Below, one piece after another: positions 8,001 through 17,948 of a DNA stretch of 64,000 nt; position 1 is the stretch's first letter; each line of letters begins with the position of its first letter. Below the pieces are notes generated by a model. The model was not told the DNA's origin, did not search any database, and saw only the letters and a list, made by a program, of their open reading frames with translations. This DNA is from JAHRAW01 sp965212085 (GTDB taxonomy: Bacteria; Pseudomonadota; Gammaproteobacteria; Arenicellales; Poriferihabitantaceae). The stretch spans positions 1,240,001 to 1,304,000 of the forward strand of contig OZ243042.1 in the NCBI GenBank assembly GCA_965212085.1. The letters run 5' to 3'. A program made the translations under genes and the position numbers.

Positions 8001-11000
8001 TTAGAAGCGTAGCGAACCGGTCAGGCGGATGTTATGCCCGATGTTGTCGTCATCACGTTCGGTGCGTTCGCCGGTCAATTCCAATCGCAGACCGCGTTTT
8101 GTCCATTTGCCGAGAGCATTGGAAAAGTCCACCCCCATTTTTTGACTGCGCCCGTCTTCGCTCCAGCCGGGTTCCAGAGTGAAGGTAATGCCACGCCCCC
8201 GCGCGCCGGGGTCATACCGTACTTGCAGGCTGGCGTTCCATTCTTCGTAGTCTTCCTCCTCGTGCGCGACTAACGCGCTGGCTTTCCCCTGCATGCTCAA
8301 ACCGCTCGCCGGGTGGCGGTAGTCAAAGCCCAATCCCAAATCAGCGCCACCGCCTTGTTCGGCATCGCCGTCATCCCAGCGCAGGCCAAGTTCCCAGTTC
8401 GGGGTAAGTTGGGTGCCGTTCGGGGAGGGGGTGCCGGGGGCGCGGCCTTGCATGGCAAGGCGCAGGCGTTGGGAGTCTGCGGTTACTGCCGGCAAGTCGG
8501 TGGCCTCATCGGCTTCCGATTCCAGTTCCACGGCAAAGACGCTGGCTTTCCACGACCATTCGCTGCGCTTCCAGGTGGTCAGGTCACCGGAAACGCCGGC
8601 GGCGATCATTTGCATTTCAATATCCACGTCGGTGGTTTCGTCATCGCCGTCTGTGGACAGTTCGGCTTCGCCTTCGCCGTAGCCGAGGACTACCCATGCA
8701 TTGGTGGTGGCATTGGGTTGCCATTGGATGTAGGGCAGGATGCTGGTCAGGTCGGCTTGCAAATCGCCTTGGATGTCATCTGCCTGGTCGTCATAATCTA
8801 TTTCGCCGTTGCTTTCGGAGATGGCTACGCCTAAGCGGACGCCGGTTGGGGTGCGGTAGTCGGTGCCGAGGTAGGCTGAGGTTACGTCTCCGTCTTGTTC
8901 AAAGTCGTTTTCGGGTTTGCCGTCGAAGTTGCTGGTGGTGGCGCGTGCCCAGAGGCTCCAGCTGGGGGTGCCGGGGGCGGCGTTGTTGAGGTTGAGGTGG
9001 AACGCGCTTTTCATGAGGAGGTCGCGGGGGGGCATTAATGTGGTGGTGGCCGGGGTGGGCGTGCCGGTGGTGGCACCGTTGGATGTGGTGTCGGCGAGGT
9101 TTGCGCTGTTTATGGTATCGGCGAGGTCATGTTCAACTGGATTCCCGATACGATGAAAAACATGGTCGCTATCGCTCCCTGTTTTTCTATCGTTCGGGAA
9201 TGACACCGAGGGTGATTTGTATTTTTGTGGGTATGACGCCGAGGGCGTGTTAACAACGCTGCCGTCATTCTCGAGCGTTAGTGTCCGTTGCCGCGTTAGC
9301 GGCTTACGGACACTTGCGACTCGGGAATCCAGGGTTTGGGCGGGGGTGTTGGTCGCTAACTCAAACTTATGCCCGCCTATTGTGAAGTGGCTGGTGTTTG
9401 CGCTTGTGCCGGTGTTGGTCAGGTAGTCTTCAAATACGCCCACCGTGCCGGTGGCGAAAGCCCGCCCGAACGCCGCCAGGGTTTTTTGCAAAGCGCGTTC
9501 AGTGTCGGTGCCGCCGAAGGTGACCGGTGGATCCCCCACCCGCGCGGGGGTTGAGGGGGTGCAATTATCGGCTTGGCGGTCGGTGGTCTCGGCGGCATCG
9601 GTGAAACAGGCGAAATAATGATACAGGCCGTCCGTTGAGGACGCGGTGAAGGTGGCGGAGGTTTGAGGCGTGGCGCCGCCGGACGCAAACGCGCCGACGT
9701 CTCTGGGCGAGCCCACCGCGCACAATACGTTGTCGCCGCCGCACGTGGTGGCGGTCGGCGGGCTGCCCGCAACCACGGCGGTCGGAGAGCGATACACCTG
9801 AATCATCGCGGCTGTTGCCGCGGCCCCTGTATTCACCACTGCAACATCCAGCGTGAGACCCGACTGCCCCGCAGTCAAACTGGTTACGGTAACACCGGCC
9901 TCGTTGGCGGTGGGCAGGTTGAGGCTGCTAGTAAAAGCTGCGGAAGTCGCGCTCAGGTTTGGCAGCGGATCAGGTATGTTCCGGGCGTCGCTGGTGGGCG
10001 AGCAGGTGGTCACAGAGGTCGCTGTGATCGTGACACAGAGGAAATAATAATAATTGTTCCCATCGGCTGGAATAGGCAAGGCGAGGCTGGTGGTAAGTAT
10101 GCTATCAAATGTGCCGGTGTTCGCGGCAAGCGCCGAGGGGATGTTTATGGTTCCAATGGCGCAAGGGGTGCCTATGACCGCTTCGTTGCTTCCTGAACAG
10201 GACTGCGCCCCAGCTACGTTAGCGGCGATCGGATCAGCAGCAGTGGTATATTCATCCCTAGAGCGAAAAAAGGTAATTCCTGCAGCATTGGCAGCAAGGA
10301 TGCCGCCGCCCGTATTTCTTATCGTGAATGTCAGAGAGCTGGCAACATCACCGGTTGGCGGATCAATGCTCAGGACGGGCGTCGCCGCCGCCCGGGTCAC
10401 CGTTACCGTGTAGGTCTGCGTCGTGCTGCCGTCCGTCGCCGTTACCACCACGGCGATGGCGTTGGCTCCCTCGGCCAGATCAACCGAGCCGCTCGCCACG
10501 CCGCTGGCTACCGCCTCGCCGTCGACGGTGATGGTGGCGAAGGCATTGGCCACCGTCGGCGTCAGCGTCAGGCTGCTCACGCTGTTGTCCACCATCGCCG
10601 CGTAGGTGGTCGTGGCAGCGTCAAAGGCCGGCGTCAGCATGCCCGCCGACAGCGTCAGTGCGCTCAAATTGGCGTTGTTGTTCTCTACCACCGCCGTCAC
10701 CGGCAACAAGGTGACGATGCCAGTAGCACCGGTACGGACTGTCAGGACCAAGGAGCCGGTGTGCGCCTCGGGGAATATGAATAAGGTGATAGAGCCGTCA
10801 GTGTCGAAATCAGTCCCGTCGTAGGCCAGCGTCAGCACGGCGTTGGTCGCGTCCGTGCGGCTGACCATGCTCACCGTTACGGTGCCGCTCATCACTATGG
10901 TGCCCGACAAGTTGTCGGACGACGCGAACTGGCCGGCCTGCAGCGAGCCGGCTGCCACATATTCTGTGCCGGTCAGCGTGATGGTCACCGTCGCCCCGTT

Positions 11001-11256
11001 CAGATTGGCCTCGGTCAGCGTGGCTGGATTGGTCTCCAGAATCCTGGCCTCCTGCGCCGAGGCGTACTGGGCGGGGATGAGGGTGAGGGCGAGGAGGGCG
11101 AAGGCGGCGAGGAGGGCGCCGTTAGCGGTCAGGCGTGATTTTTTCCGTGAAGGGGGGGGGGGGGGCAGGAATGGCCGTTGAGACGCCGGCAGAGACGCCC
11201 AAAGGCGCGGTTTTATGCGGTTTTTGGGTGTTTTTGGTTATGGAACGGGGGAACAT
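8001..11256 (-). CDS. Autotransporter adhesin-like protein, out of frame at a C14 tract
   Basis: This is a large surface protein gene. Translation starts at ATG 11256, eight bases after a strong AGGAGG. With the present 14-C tract the frame ends after 44 codons; with 13 (or 16) C it continues to 8001 as 1084 residues. That ON form has a long signal sequence (hydrophobic about residues 47-62, cleavage near ASA-QEA, residue 67). Next come Ig/cadherin-like passenger segments (LSALTLSAGMLTPAFD; SVDLAEGANAIAVVV). The C-terminal region of about 330 residues is an autotransporter barrel (SLWARATTSNFDG) ending in Phe (LTGSLRF). No start with a ribosome site lies between the tract and the signal peptide. 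About 65 residues (9137-9332) come from an inserted B-C repeat. Ligand unknown; an adhesin role is inferred. Confidence 0.8.
9137..9332 (-). repeat. B-C mosaic repeat translated inside the autotransporter gene
   Basis: Module B (9137-9204) and module C (9266-9332) lie in the same order as in the nearby array, with the ends CTGGATTCCCGA and TCGGGAATCCAG exactly inverted. On the gene's strand it reads through with no stop and adds about 65 residues, from LDSRVASVRKPL to FHRIGNP, just before the barrel domain. Compared with other C copies this one lacks one base in the CGAGTAC segment, which shifts the repeat's open core into the host frame. No target duplication is visible. Confidence 0.88.
11152..11165 (-). 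repeat. Homopolymer C14 tract (candidate phase-variation switch)
   Basis: Fourteen consecutive C on the coding strand, at codons 31-35 of the autotransporter gene. Length 14 gives APPPPFTEK and a stop nine codons later; lengths 13 or 16 give APPPPSRKK and join the downstream signal peptide. Long poly-C or poly-G tracts in the 5' part of surface-protein genes are a known slipped-strand switch in several pathogens. Confidence 0.85.
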
Positions 11257-11262
11257 GATAAG

Positions 11263-11268
11263 CCTCCT
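11263..11268 (-). promoter_or_regulatory. Strong Shine-Dalgarno fixing the autotransporter start
   Basis: AGGAGG on the minus strand, six bases before ATG 11256 (spacer CTTATC). It identifies the true start upstream of the C14 tract, rather than the GTG at 10988, which lies inside the mature protein. A second, shorter run of eight C (11273-11280) sits just upstream of it, in the leader. Confidence 0.8.
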
Positions 11269-11379
11269 GAAAGGGGGGGGTGTTTGGTTGGAGTTGCCGG
11301 GTTGGGTTGTGCCAATCTTGGGGGAGTTTAGCAGAAATCGGGGGGTGATACTCCCAAAGTGGGCGGAATATGGCGGGGT

Positions 11380-11658
11380 TGGGTGCGCGTGACGCGCATT
11401 TGCGGGGGGCGGCGTAAGGAAAGGCGGGGTATTGCGGTTTTGACGCGGGGTTTCGGGGTGCGAGGTTTCGGGGTGTGGGGCGGGGGTTTGGGGCGTAGGT
11501 CGGCGGTTTGGGGGTTCGGTGCGCGTGACGCGCTTTTGCGGGGGGAGACCCCCCGCGCCCCCCTTTGCGGCGCGGGGAAACTCCTGTTTCCAGCGCCGCG
11601 CGCACATCCCTGTGCGCGACAGTCCGGCTGGCGCCGGAAGGGTTTGGACGGCTGACGG
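11380..11658 (+). repeat. Repeat module A, copy 2, with an extra half copy
   Basis: A full module A runs from GCGCGTGACGCGC (11521) to the end GGAAGGGTTTGGACGG (about 11650); a partial head copy starts at 11386. The stretch between them is rich in GGTTTCGGGGTG-like runs. This region, with 11257-11379, is the leader and upstream region of the divergent autotransporter gene. No convincing gene is seen on either strand. Confidence 0.82.
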
Positions 11659-11707
11659 CAGGGGCGTAAGGAAAGGCGGGGAAAGCGGCGGCGGGGCAAA
11701 GCGCGGT

Positions 11708-12052
11708 TCACCAGGTGCCGATGATCCACTGGCGCATGTTGGGGACTTCGCCGATTTCGTTTTCCTGGGTGCTCCACACGGTGTCCGAGCGGTTGTTCCG
11801 GTAGATTTCGGTGAAGCCGTTTTCGCGGGTGACGGTAACCCGCTCGAGGCGGCCGCCGACGCGGTGTTCCTGGTAGGGGACGCTGTGCTCCTGCGCGCTG
11901 TTCGCAAGGTCATCGGCAAGATCATCGGGCAGTTGCAAGCCCGGTGGCGGCGACAGCGGCGGCGGCTCATCCGCCGGCAGCGGCTGCGCCGCCGGCAACA
12001 CCACCAGCAGCACCAATACCCCCGCCAACCATTTCCCGGCTTTTGCTTTCAT
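11708..12052 (-). CDS. DUF2782-like exported small protein next to polA
   Basis: This 114-residue protein has a signal peptide (Lys-rich start, hydrophobic about residues 9-22, then AAQPLPADE), a Pro-rich linker, and a conserved C-terminal part with RVTVTRENGFTEIYRNNR and NMRQWIIGTW. It resembles the short DUF2782 proteins encoded beside polA in many gammaproteobacteria. The start at 12052 (MKAKAGKW) is preferred over an in-frame upstream Met because it opens a proper signal peptide. It is divergent from polA, with about 155 bp between them. The function of the family is unknown; export to the periplasm is inferred. Confidence 0.72.
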   Translation of the reverse strand: MKAKAGKWLAGVLVLLVVLPAAQPLPADEPPPLSPPPGLQLPDDLADDLANSAQEHSVPYQEHRVGGRLERVTVTRENGFTEIYRNNRSDTVWSTQENEIGEVPNMRQWIIGTW

Positions 12053-12207
12053 TGCGCCATCATAGCACGTTCCGATGCTGGGGGTGGGCGGCTTTTTATT
12101 CACGGAAACCGGGGGATTTGGTGGGATAATAGCGCCAATCCGGCCTCCATGCCCCGACCCCAAGCCCAAACCCCAAACCCCAAACCTCCGAGACCTCAAT
12201 TCCCGAC

Positions 12208-14913
12208 ATGACCCCCGACCGGCAAATCATCCTGGTGGACGGCTCGTCTTTTTTGTTCCGCGCCTATCACGCCATTCGCCAGCCGCTGACCACTTCGGAC
12301 GGGCGCACCACCCACGCCGTGTTCGGCACCATCAACATGCTGCGCAGCCTGGCCCGCGAATACCAGCCGCAGCACCTGGCGGTGGTGATGGACGCCAAAG
12401 GCAAGACCTTTCGCAATGAACTGTATCCCGGCTACAAGGCCAACCGCCCGCCGATGCCGGATGATTTGCGCGTGCAGCTGGAGTACGTGAAGCAGATCAT
12501 TCCGGCCCTGGGCATTGCCCTGGTGTCGGTGCCCGGCGTGGAGGCCGATGACGTGATCGGCACGCTGGCCGTTGCCGCCGGCAAGCGGGATTTTCACACC
12601 ATGATCGTCAGCAGCGACAAGGACCTCGCGCAACTGGTCGGCGCGCGCGTGGAAATGGTGGACACCATGAAAAACACCCGCCTCGACCCCGGCGGCGTGG
12701 CCGAAAAATTCGGCGTGCCGCCGGAGCGCATCGTCGAGTACCTGGCCCTGATGGGCGACAGTTCGGACAACATTCCGGGGATTCCCGGGGTCGGGCCGAA
12801 GACCGCGGTGAAATGGCTCACCGAATTCGGCTCCCTGGAACAGGTGGTCGCGCGCGCCGCTGAGATTCCCGGCAAGGTCGGCGAGTCGCTGCGGGAAAAC
12901 CTCGGGCAACTGGATTTGTCGCGGCAACTCGCCACCATCCGCTGCGACCTTGAACTTGAGGTGTCGCTGGATGATCTGCAAGTGGGGAAGCCCGACACCG
13001 GCAAGCTGCGCGCGCTCTATACCGACCTTGAATTTCGTTCGTGGCTGAAGCAGCTGGATGATGCGGATAGCAAAGATACCGCGGACGCCGATGACAACAA
13101 ACCACCAACCCAATACCAAACCATCACCGACCCCAAAACCCTCGACCACTGGCTCGCGAAACTCAAAAAATCCAAACTCTTCGCCGTGGATACCGAAACC
13201 ACCTCAAAGGACGCCCACCGCGCCGAACTGGTGGGCCTGTCTTTCGCAATCACCCCTGGGGAAGCCGCCTACCTGCCGCTGCAACACCGCTACGCCGGCG
13301 CGCCGCAGCAGTTGCCTTTCGACCAGACCCTGGAAAAACTGCGCCCGGTGCTGGAAGACCCGAAGCGCGCCAAGACCGGCCAGAATCTCAAGTACGACCT
13401 TGAAGTGCTGCGGCACCACGGCATCGCCCTCAAGGGCGTTACCCACGACACCATGCTGATGTCCTACCTGCTGGACGCCGGCAACTCCCGGCACGATATG
13501 GACACCCTCGCGCTCAAGCACCTCGGCCACCGCACCATCAAATTTTCCGAAGTCGCCGGTAGCGGCAAAAACCAGCTGACCTTCGACCAGGTGGACTTGC
13601 AGCAGGCCACCCACTACGCCGCCGAAGACGCCGACGTCACCCTGCAACTGCACCGCACGCTGGCGCCCCGGCTTGAAGGCGACCAAGCCCTGCACAAACT
13701 GTTCCGCGAGATCGAGATGCCGCTCATCGAGGTGCTGGCGCGCACCGAAACCCACGGCGTCAAGGTGGACGCCGATATGCTGCGGCGGCAAAGCGCGGCG
13801 ATTTCCATCAGCCTCAAGGAGATTGAAAAGGCCGCCTTTGACGCCGCCGGCGGGCCGTTCAACATCGCCTCGCCACGGCAGATCCAGGAGATTTTGTACG
13901 AGAAGCAGGGCATTCCGGTGCTGCGAAAAACCCCCAAGGGGCAGCCTTCCACCGCCGAAAGCGTGCTCCAGGAACTGGCCGGGGAACACGAACTGCCGCG
14001 CCTGATCCTGGAGCATCGCGGCCTCGCCAAACTCAAAAGCACCTATACCGACAAACTGCCTGGCCTCATCAACCCCAAAACCGGCCGCATACACACTTCC
14101 TACCACCAGGCCGTAGCCTCCACCGGGCGGCTGTCGTCGTCGGACCCCAATCTGCAAAACATCCCGGTACGCAGCGAAGAAGGCCGGCACATCCGCGAAG
14201 CGTTCATCGCCGAACCCGGCTGCGTTTTGCTGTCCGCCGACTACTCCCAGATCGAACTTCGCATCATGGCGCACTTGTCCGGCGACGCCGGGCTGATCGA
14301 GGCGTTCAAGCGCGGACTGGACGTGCACAACGCCACCGCCGCCGAAGTGTTCGGCGTCGCCGTGGACGCGGTTGACGCCGAACAGCGGCGGCGCGCCAAG
14401 GCCATCAACTTCGGCTTGATCTACGGCATGTCGGCGTTCGGCCTGGCGCGGCAACTGCAGATTGACCAGAAGCAGGCGCGGGAATACATCGGCATTTATT
14501 TCGACCGCTACCCCGGCGTGAAGCGTTATATGGAGCACACCAAGGAGACCGCCCGCGAGCAGGGCTACGTCGAGACCTTGTACGGCCGCCGCCTGAACCT
14601 GCCGGAAATCCGCTCCAAAAACGCGCCCCGCCGCCAGTACGCCGAGCGCACCGCCATCAACGCGCCCATGCAAGGCTCCGCCGCCGACCTCATCAAACTG
14701 GCGATGCTGGCGGTGGACGGCTGGATCATCGCGCACAACGCGGAGGCGAAAATCATCCTGCAAGTGCACGACGAACTGGTGCTTGAAGTAGCGGCGGATG
14801 AAGCGGAACCGGTGTCGCGCACCACCGCCGAACTAATGGCGGGCGTCGCCGACCTCAAGGTTCCGCTGGTGGTGGACACCGGTATCGGGCCTAACTGGAA
14901 AGAAGCGCACTGA
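12208..14913 (+). CDS. polA: DNA polymerase I
   Basis: This 901-residue cytoplasmic repair and replication polymerase has all three domains. The 5'-nuclease domain is at about residues 1-290 (ILVDGSSFLFRAYHA; GVEADDVIGTLA; MGDSSDNIPGIPGVG). The 3'-5' proofreading exonuclease is at about 320-510 (AVDTETTS, NLKYDLEVL, YAAEDADVTL, with the acidic residues intact). The polymerase domain follows: motif A SADYSQIELRIMAHL near 688, motif B RRRAKAINFGLIYG near 728, and motif C QVHDELVLE near 852. The length matches the family, and proofreading is predicted active because DxE is preserved. It is divergent from the DUF2782-like gene. Confidence 0.97.
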   Translation: MTPDRQIILVDGSSFLFRAYHAIRQPLTTSDGRTTHAVFGTINMLRSLAREYQPQHLAVVMDAKGKTFRNELYPGYKANRPPMPDDLRVQLEYVKQIIPALGIALVSVPGVEADDVIGTLAVAAGKRDFHTMIVSSDKDLAQLVGARVEMVDTMKNTRLDPGGVAEKFGVPPERIVEYLALMGDSSDNIPGIPGVGPKTAVKWLTEFGSLEQVVARAAEIPGKVGESLRENLGQLDLSRQLATIRCDLELEVSLDDLQVGKPDTGKLRALYTDLEFRSWLKQLDDADSKDTADADDNKPPTQYQTITDPKTLDHWLAKLKKSKLFAVDTETTSKDAHRAELVGLSFAITPGEAAYLPLQHRYAGAPQQLPFDQTLEKLRPVLEDPKRAKTGQNLKYDLEVLRHHGIALKGVTHDTMLMSYLLDAGNSRHDMDTLALKHLGHRTIKFSEVAGSGKNQLTFDQVDLQQATHYAAEDADVTLQLHRTLAPRLEGDQALHKLFREIEMPLIEVLARTETHGVKVDADMLRRQSAAISISLKEIEKAAFDAAGGPFNIASPRQIQEILYEKQGIPVLRKTPKGQPSTAESVLQELAGEHELPRLILEHRGLAKLKSTYTDKLPGLINPKTGRIHTSYHQAVASTGRLSSSDPNLQNIPVRSEEGRHIREAFIAEPGCVLLSADYSQIELRIMAHLSGDAGLIEAFKRGLDVHNATAAEVFGVAVDAVDAEQRRRAKAINFGLIYGMSAFGLARQLQIDQKQAREYIGIYFDRYPGVKRYMEHTKETAREQGYVETLYGRRLNLPEIRSKNAPRRQYAERTAINAPMQGSAADLIKLAMLAVDGWIIAHNAEAKIILQVHDELVLEVAADEAEPVSRTTAELMAGVADLKVPLVVDTGIGPNWKEAH

Positions 14914-14914
14914 C

Positions 14915-15295
14915 GTACAGGTTCACTAATTCACTGACAAATTACATCCTGCGCCGTCATTTCCGAGCGTTAGTGTCCGTTGCCGCGTAAGCGGCTTACG
15001 GACACTTGCGTACTCGGGAATCCATCTGAACCCAAAAGTGCTTGAATTGAGGCTTGTAATGTGGGGGAAGACATGACAACAGCGTTTAACCGGGGGCGTA
15101 GCCGCTAACGTCAAGGACAGGTCGCGACCTGTCCCTACGGCTGCAAAGTAATGGCGGGAATCCGTTCAAACCCTTCCGGCGATAGCCGGCTGTCGCGCAC
15201 AAGGATGTGCGCAGCGGCGCTGAAAACAGGATGTTTTCCCGCGCCGCAAAGGGGGGCGCGGGGGGTCTCCCCCCCGCAATGCGCGTCACGCGCCC
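14915..15295 (+). repeat. Mosaic repeat block (E, C, D, reversed A) after polA
   Basis: Module E (14916-14943, core TTCACTAATTCACTGAC) begins three bases after the polA stop. Module C follows at 14957-15024, palindrome D (partial) at 15115-15138, and module A in reverse at 15164-15293, which ends against the ghrA stop. No gene is seen in this 390-base gap; it separates two convergent genes. Confidence 0.85.
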
Positions 15296-15307
15296 CCGCG
15301 CCCCGGC

Positions 15308-16237
15308 CTAATAGCCGCGCCCAAGATCCGCCACCTGGGTCAGCGCCCGCCCGGCGCGAAAGCGGGTGATGTTGTCCATCACGTGTTTGGCGCTGGAAGC
15401 CGGCAGGGTCGTGCTGGCGACGTGGGGGGTGATGTGCACCCGCGGGTGCCGCCACAACGGGCTGCTTTGCTCCAACGGCTCGCTTCTGAACACGTCCAGC
15501 GCAGCGCCGGCGATATGCCCGCGCGCGAGGGCGGCGAGCAAATCCGCCTCGATGCAGTGGCCGCCGCGCGCCGCGTTGATGACGAACGCGCCCTTCGGCA
15601 GCCGCGCGAGGTTGGCGGCGTTGAGGATGTTTTCGGTGTGCGGGGTCAGCGGCAGCAGGCAGACCAGGATTTCGCTGCGCGCCAGGAACGGCGCCAGTTG
15701 CCGGTCGCCGTGATACGAAGCGACCCCCGGGATTTGTTTTTCGCCACGGCTCCAGCCGGCCACGTCGAAACCCAGCGCCGCCAGCGCGCCGGCGGCGGCA
15801 CCCCCCAGCACGCCGAGGCCGAGGATGCCGACGCGCCGCTCCGAGGCCGGGATTTGCGGCAACTCGTTCCACTCCCGCGCGCGCTGCGCCGCTTCGTACT
15901 GATGCATTTGGCGGTGAAAGCGCAGCACGTTGTACAAGACGAACTCGGTCATGCCGGCGGTCAGCACTTCTTCCACCATGCGAATCACCGGCACGCCGGA
16001 CGGAACGACGTTTTTCCCCAGCAGGTGATCCACGCCGGCGCCCACCGAAAAAATCAACTTGAGGTTGGGAAAACCGGCCAGCACCCCCGCCTCCGGCTGC
16101 CACACCAGCGCGTAGTCAATTTCCCCCGGCGCGCCCGGCGCGTTCCAGTCGCGCACCTCGATATCAAAGCCCGCGAAAGCGTCCGCCCAGCGGGGGATTT
16201 GCCCGGCATCGGTTTTGATGAGTAGCGTTTCAAGCAT
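15308..16237 (-). CDS. ghrA: Glyoxylate/hydroxypyruvate reductase A-like 2-hydroxyacid dehydrogenase
   Basis: This NAD(P)H-dependent D-2-hydroxyacid dehydrogenase of the GhrA branch reduces glyoxylate and hydroxypyruvate in the cytoplasm. The sequence shows IFSVGAGVDHLL and VIRMVEEVLTAGMTEFVL in the substrate domain, the nucleotide-binding GLGVLGGAAAGAL (about residues 130-145), the catalytic Arg in INAARGGHC, and the catalytic His in ITPHVAST near the C-terminus. The start at 16237 (MLETLLIKTDAG) begins the first beta strand; an in-frame ATG at 16273 would add 12 unlikely residues. Length (309) is normal. It is convergent with polA and upstream of no clear partner. Confidence 0.85.
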   Translation of the reverse strand: MLETLLIKTDAGQIPRWADAFAGFDIEVRDWNAPGAPGEIDYALVWQPEAGVLAGFPNLKLIFSVGAGVDHLLGKNVVPSGVPVIRMVEEVLTAGMTEFVLYNVLRFHRQMHQYEAAQRAREWNELPQIPASERRVGILGLGVLGGAAAGALAALGFDVAGWSRGEKQIPGVASYHGDRQLAPFLARSEILVCLLPLTPHTENILNAANLARLPKGAFVINAARGGHCIEADLLAALARGHIAGAALDVFRSEPLEQSSPLWRHPRVHITPHVASTTLPASSAKHVMDNITRFRAGRALTQVADLGRGY

Positions 16238-16284
16238 CTGGTTTGGATTGTGGGGTTGGCGTGGCTCAAACACAAATGAGCGAA

Positions 16285-17859
16285 CTAGAACTCCCGCGTG
16301 GCGCGAAACTCCACTTCGGGCCAGCGTTCCACGCTGAGTTGCAGGTTGGCCCGGTTGGGGGCGATGTAGGTCAGGGCGTCGAGGCCGTCGAGGGCGAGGT
16401 TTGGTTCGTTTTTGCGGCGGAAATCGCGCTCGGTTTTGGGGTCGGCAAAATACACCCAGCGCGCCGCGGCCACCGCCACGGCTTCAAACGCGCAGGCCAC
16501 GCCGTATTCGTTTTTGAGGCGGTGGGCGACCACTTCAAACTGCAAAACGCCGATGGCGCCGAGGATCAGGTCGTTGCCGATGAGCGGGCGGAACGCCTGG
16601 GTCGCGCCTTCTTCGCTCAACTGGATCAAGCCCTTGTGCAACGCCTTGGCGCGCAGCGGATCGGCGAGGCGCACGCGGCGGAACAGTTCCGGGGCGAAGT
16701 TGGGGATGCCGGTGAACTTGAGCGCCTCGCCTTCGCTGAAGGTGTCGCCGATGCGGATGGCGCCGTGGTTGGGCAGGCCGAGGATGTCCCCGGCCCAGGC
16801 CTCGGCGGCCTGCTCGCGGCGGTCGGCCATGAAGGTGCGGGCGTTGTGGACGGTCATGGTTTTTCCGGCGCGCACGTGCCGCACCTTCATGCCCTTGTCG
16901 AACTTGCCCGAGGTTACGCGCAAAAAAGCGATGCGGTCGTGGTGGGCGGGGTCCATGTTGGCCTGAATCTTGAACACGAAACCGGTGAACTTGTTTTCGC
17001 CGGCGTCAACCACGCGGGTCTGCGCCGCGCGGCCCTGGGGCGGCGGCGCGAGTTCCACGAAGTTGTCCATCAGTTCATCGGTCCCGGCGCGGTTCAGGGC
17101 GGAGCCGAAAAACACCGGCGTAAGCGCGCCGGCGCGGTAGGCGTGCCGTTCAAATTCATGCCCGGCGCCCTTCACCAACTCAATCTCGTCGCGCAGCCGG
17201 GCGGCGAGATCGCCGATGGCGGCGTCCACTTCGGGGTTGTCCGGCCCTTTGATCCACCGCTCCTCGCGCAGCCCGCCGCGCCCGGCGAACAGGTGAACCA
17301 CGCCGTCGTACAACCGGTACACGCCGACAAAGGCTTTGCCGGAGCCGATGGGCCAAGTCATCGGCGCGCAGCGGATCTTCAGCACTTCCTCCACCTCATC
17401 CATAACGTCCACCGGGTCGCGGCCTTCGCGATCCATCTTGTTGACGAAGGTCATCACCGGCGTATCGCGCAGCCGGCAGACCTCCATCAGCTTCACGGTG
17501 CGCTGCTCCACGCCCTTGGCGATGTCAATGACCATGAGCGCCGAGTCCACCGCCGTCAGGGTGCGGTAGGTGTCCTCGGAGAAGTCGGCGTGGCCGGGGG
17601 TGTCGAGCAGGTTGATGACGCGCTCCTTGCAGGGGAACTGCATCACCGATGAAGTCACCGAGATGCCGCGCTGCTTCTCCAGTTCCATCCAGTCCGAAGT
17701 GGCATGGCGCGCGCTCTTGCGGGCCTTGACCGTGCCCGCCAGCTGGATCGCGCCGCCGTGCTGGAGCAGGCGTTCGGTGAGGGTGGTCTTGCCGGCGTCG
17801 GGGTGCGAGATGATGGCAAAGGTGCGGCGAAGCGCGGCCTGGTGGCTGAGGGTGGGCAT
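16285..17859 (-). CDS. prfC: Peptide chain release factor 3
   Basis: RF3 is a translational GTPase that recycles RF1/RF2 from the ribosome. The start at 17859 (MPTLSHQAALRRTFAI) gives 524 residues, the usual length; the open frame further upstream is Arg/Pro-rich and not protein-like. G1 is ISHPDAGKTTLTE (about residues 17-29), the switch region has MELEKQRGISVTSSV, G3 is LLDTPGHADFSEDT, and G4 is FVNKMDREGRD. The C-terminal domains follow without a break. It ends with TAG. The 90-bp gap to pgeF upstream on the same strand allows cotranscription. Confidence 0.95.
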   Translation of the reverse strand: MPTLSHQAALRRTFAIISHPDAGKTTLTERLLQHGGAIQLAGTVKARKSARHATSDWMELEKQRGISVTSSVMQFPCKERVINLLDTPGHADFSEDTYRTLTAVDSALMVIDIAKGVEQRTVKLMEVCRLRDTPVMTFVNKMDREGRDPVDVMDEVEEVLKIRCAPMTWPIGSGKAFVGVYRLYDGVVHLFAGRGGLREERWIKGPDNPEVDAAIGDLAARLRDEIELVKGAGHEFERHAYRAGALTPVFFGSALNRAGTDELMDNFVELAPPPQGRAAQTRVVDAGENKFTGFVFKIQANMDPAHHDRIAFLRVTSGKFDKGMKVRHVRAGKTMTVHNARTFMADRREQAAEAWAGDILGLPNHGAIRIGDTFSEGEALKFTGIPNFAPELFRRVRLADPLRAKALHKGLIQLSEEGATQAFRPLIGNDLILGAIGVLQFEVVAHRLKNEYGVACAFEAVAVAAARWVYFADPKTERDFRRKNEPNLALDGLDALTYIAPNRANLQLSVERWPEVEFRATREF

Positions 17860-17948
17860 GGGAGTTTGCGGGTGCGGGTGCGCGGGCGTGAATTTGGCGG
17901 GAGCGCGATTATACGGCCAAACGCAGCCCGCGGCAGCCCGCGCGCCCG

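Noticed and set aside
8001..10988. Autotransporter starting at GTG 10988
   Set aside because: That codon lies inside the mature protein and has no ribosome site; a signal peptide and AGGAGG-ATG lie upstream in the 13-C frame.
11122..11970. 282-codon open frame across module A
   Set aside because: Only its last 44 codons (from ATG 11256) are real, as the OFF product of the autotransporter; the rest is repeat sequence.
13204..14769. 521-codon open frame antisense to polA
   Set aside because: Unlike any family; polA has every catalytic motif on the other strand.
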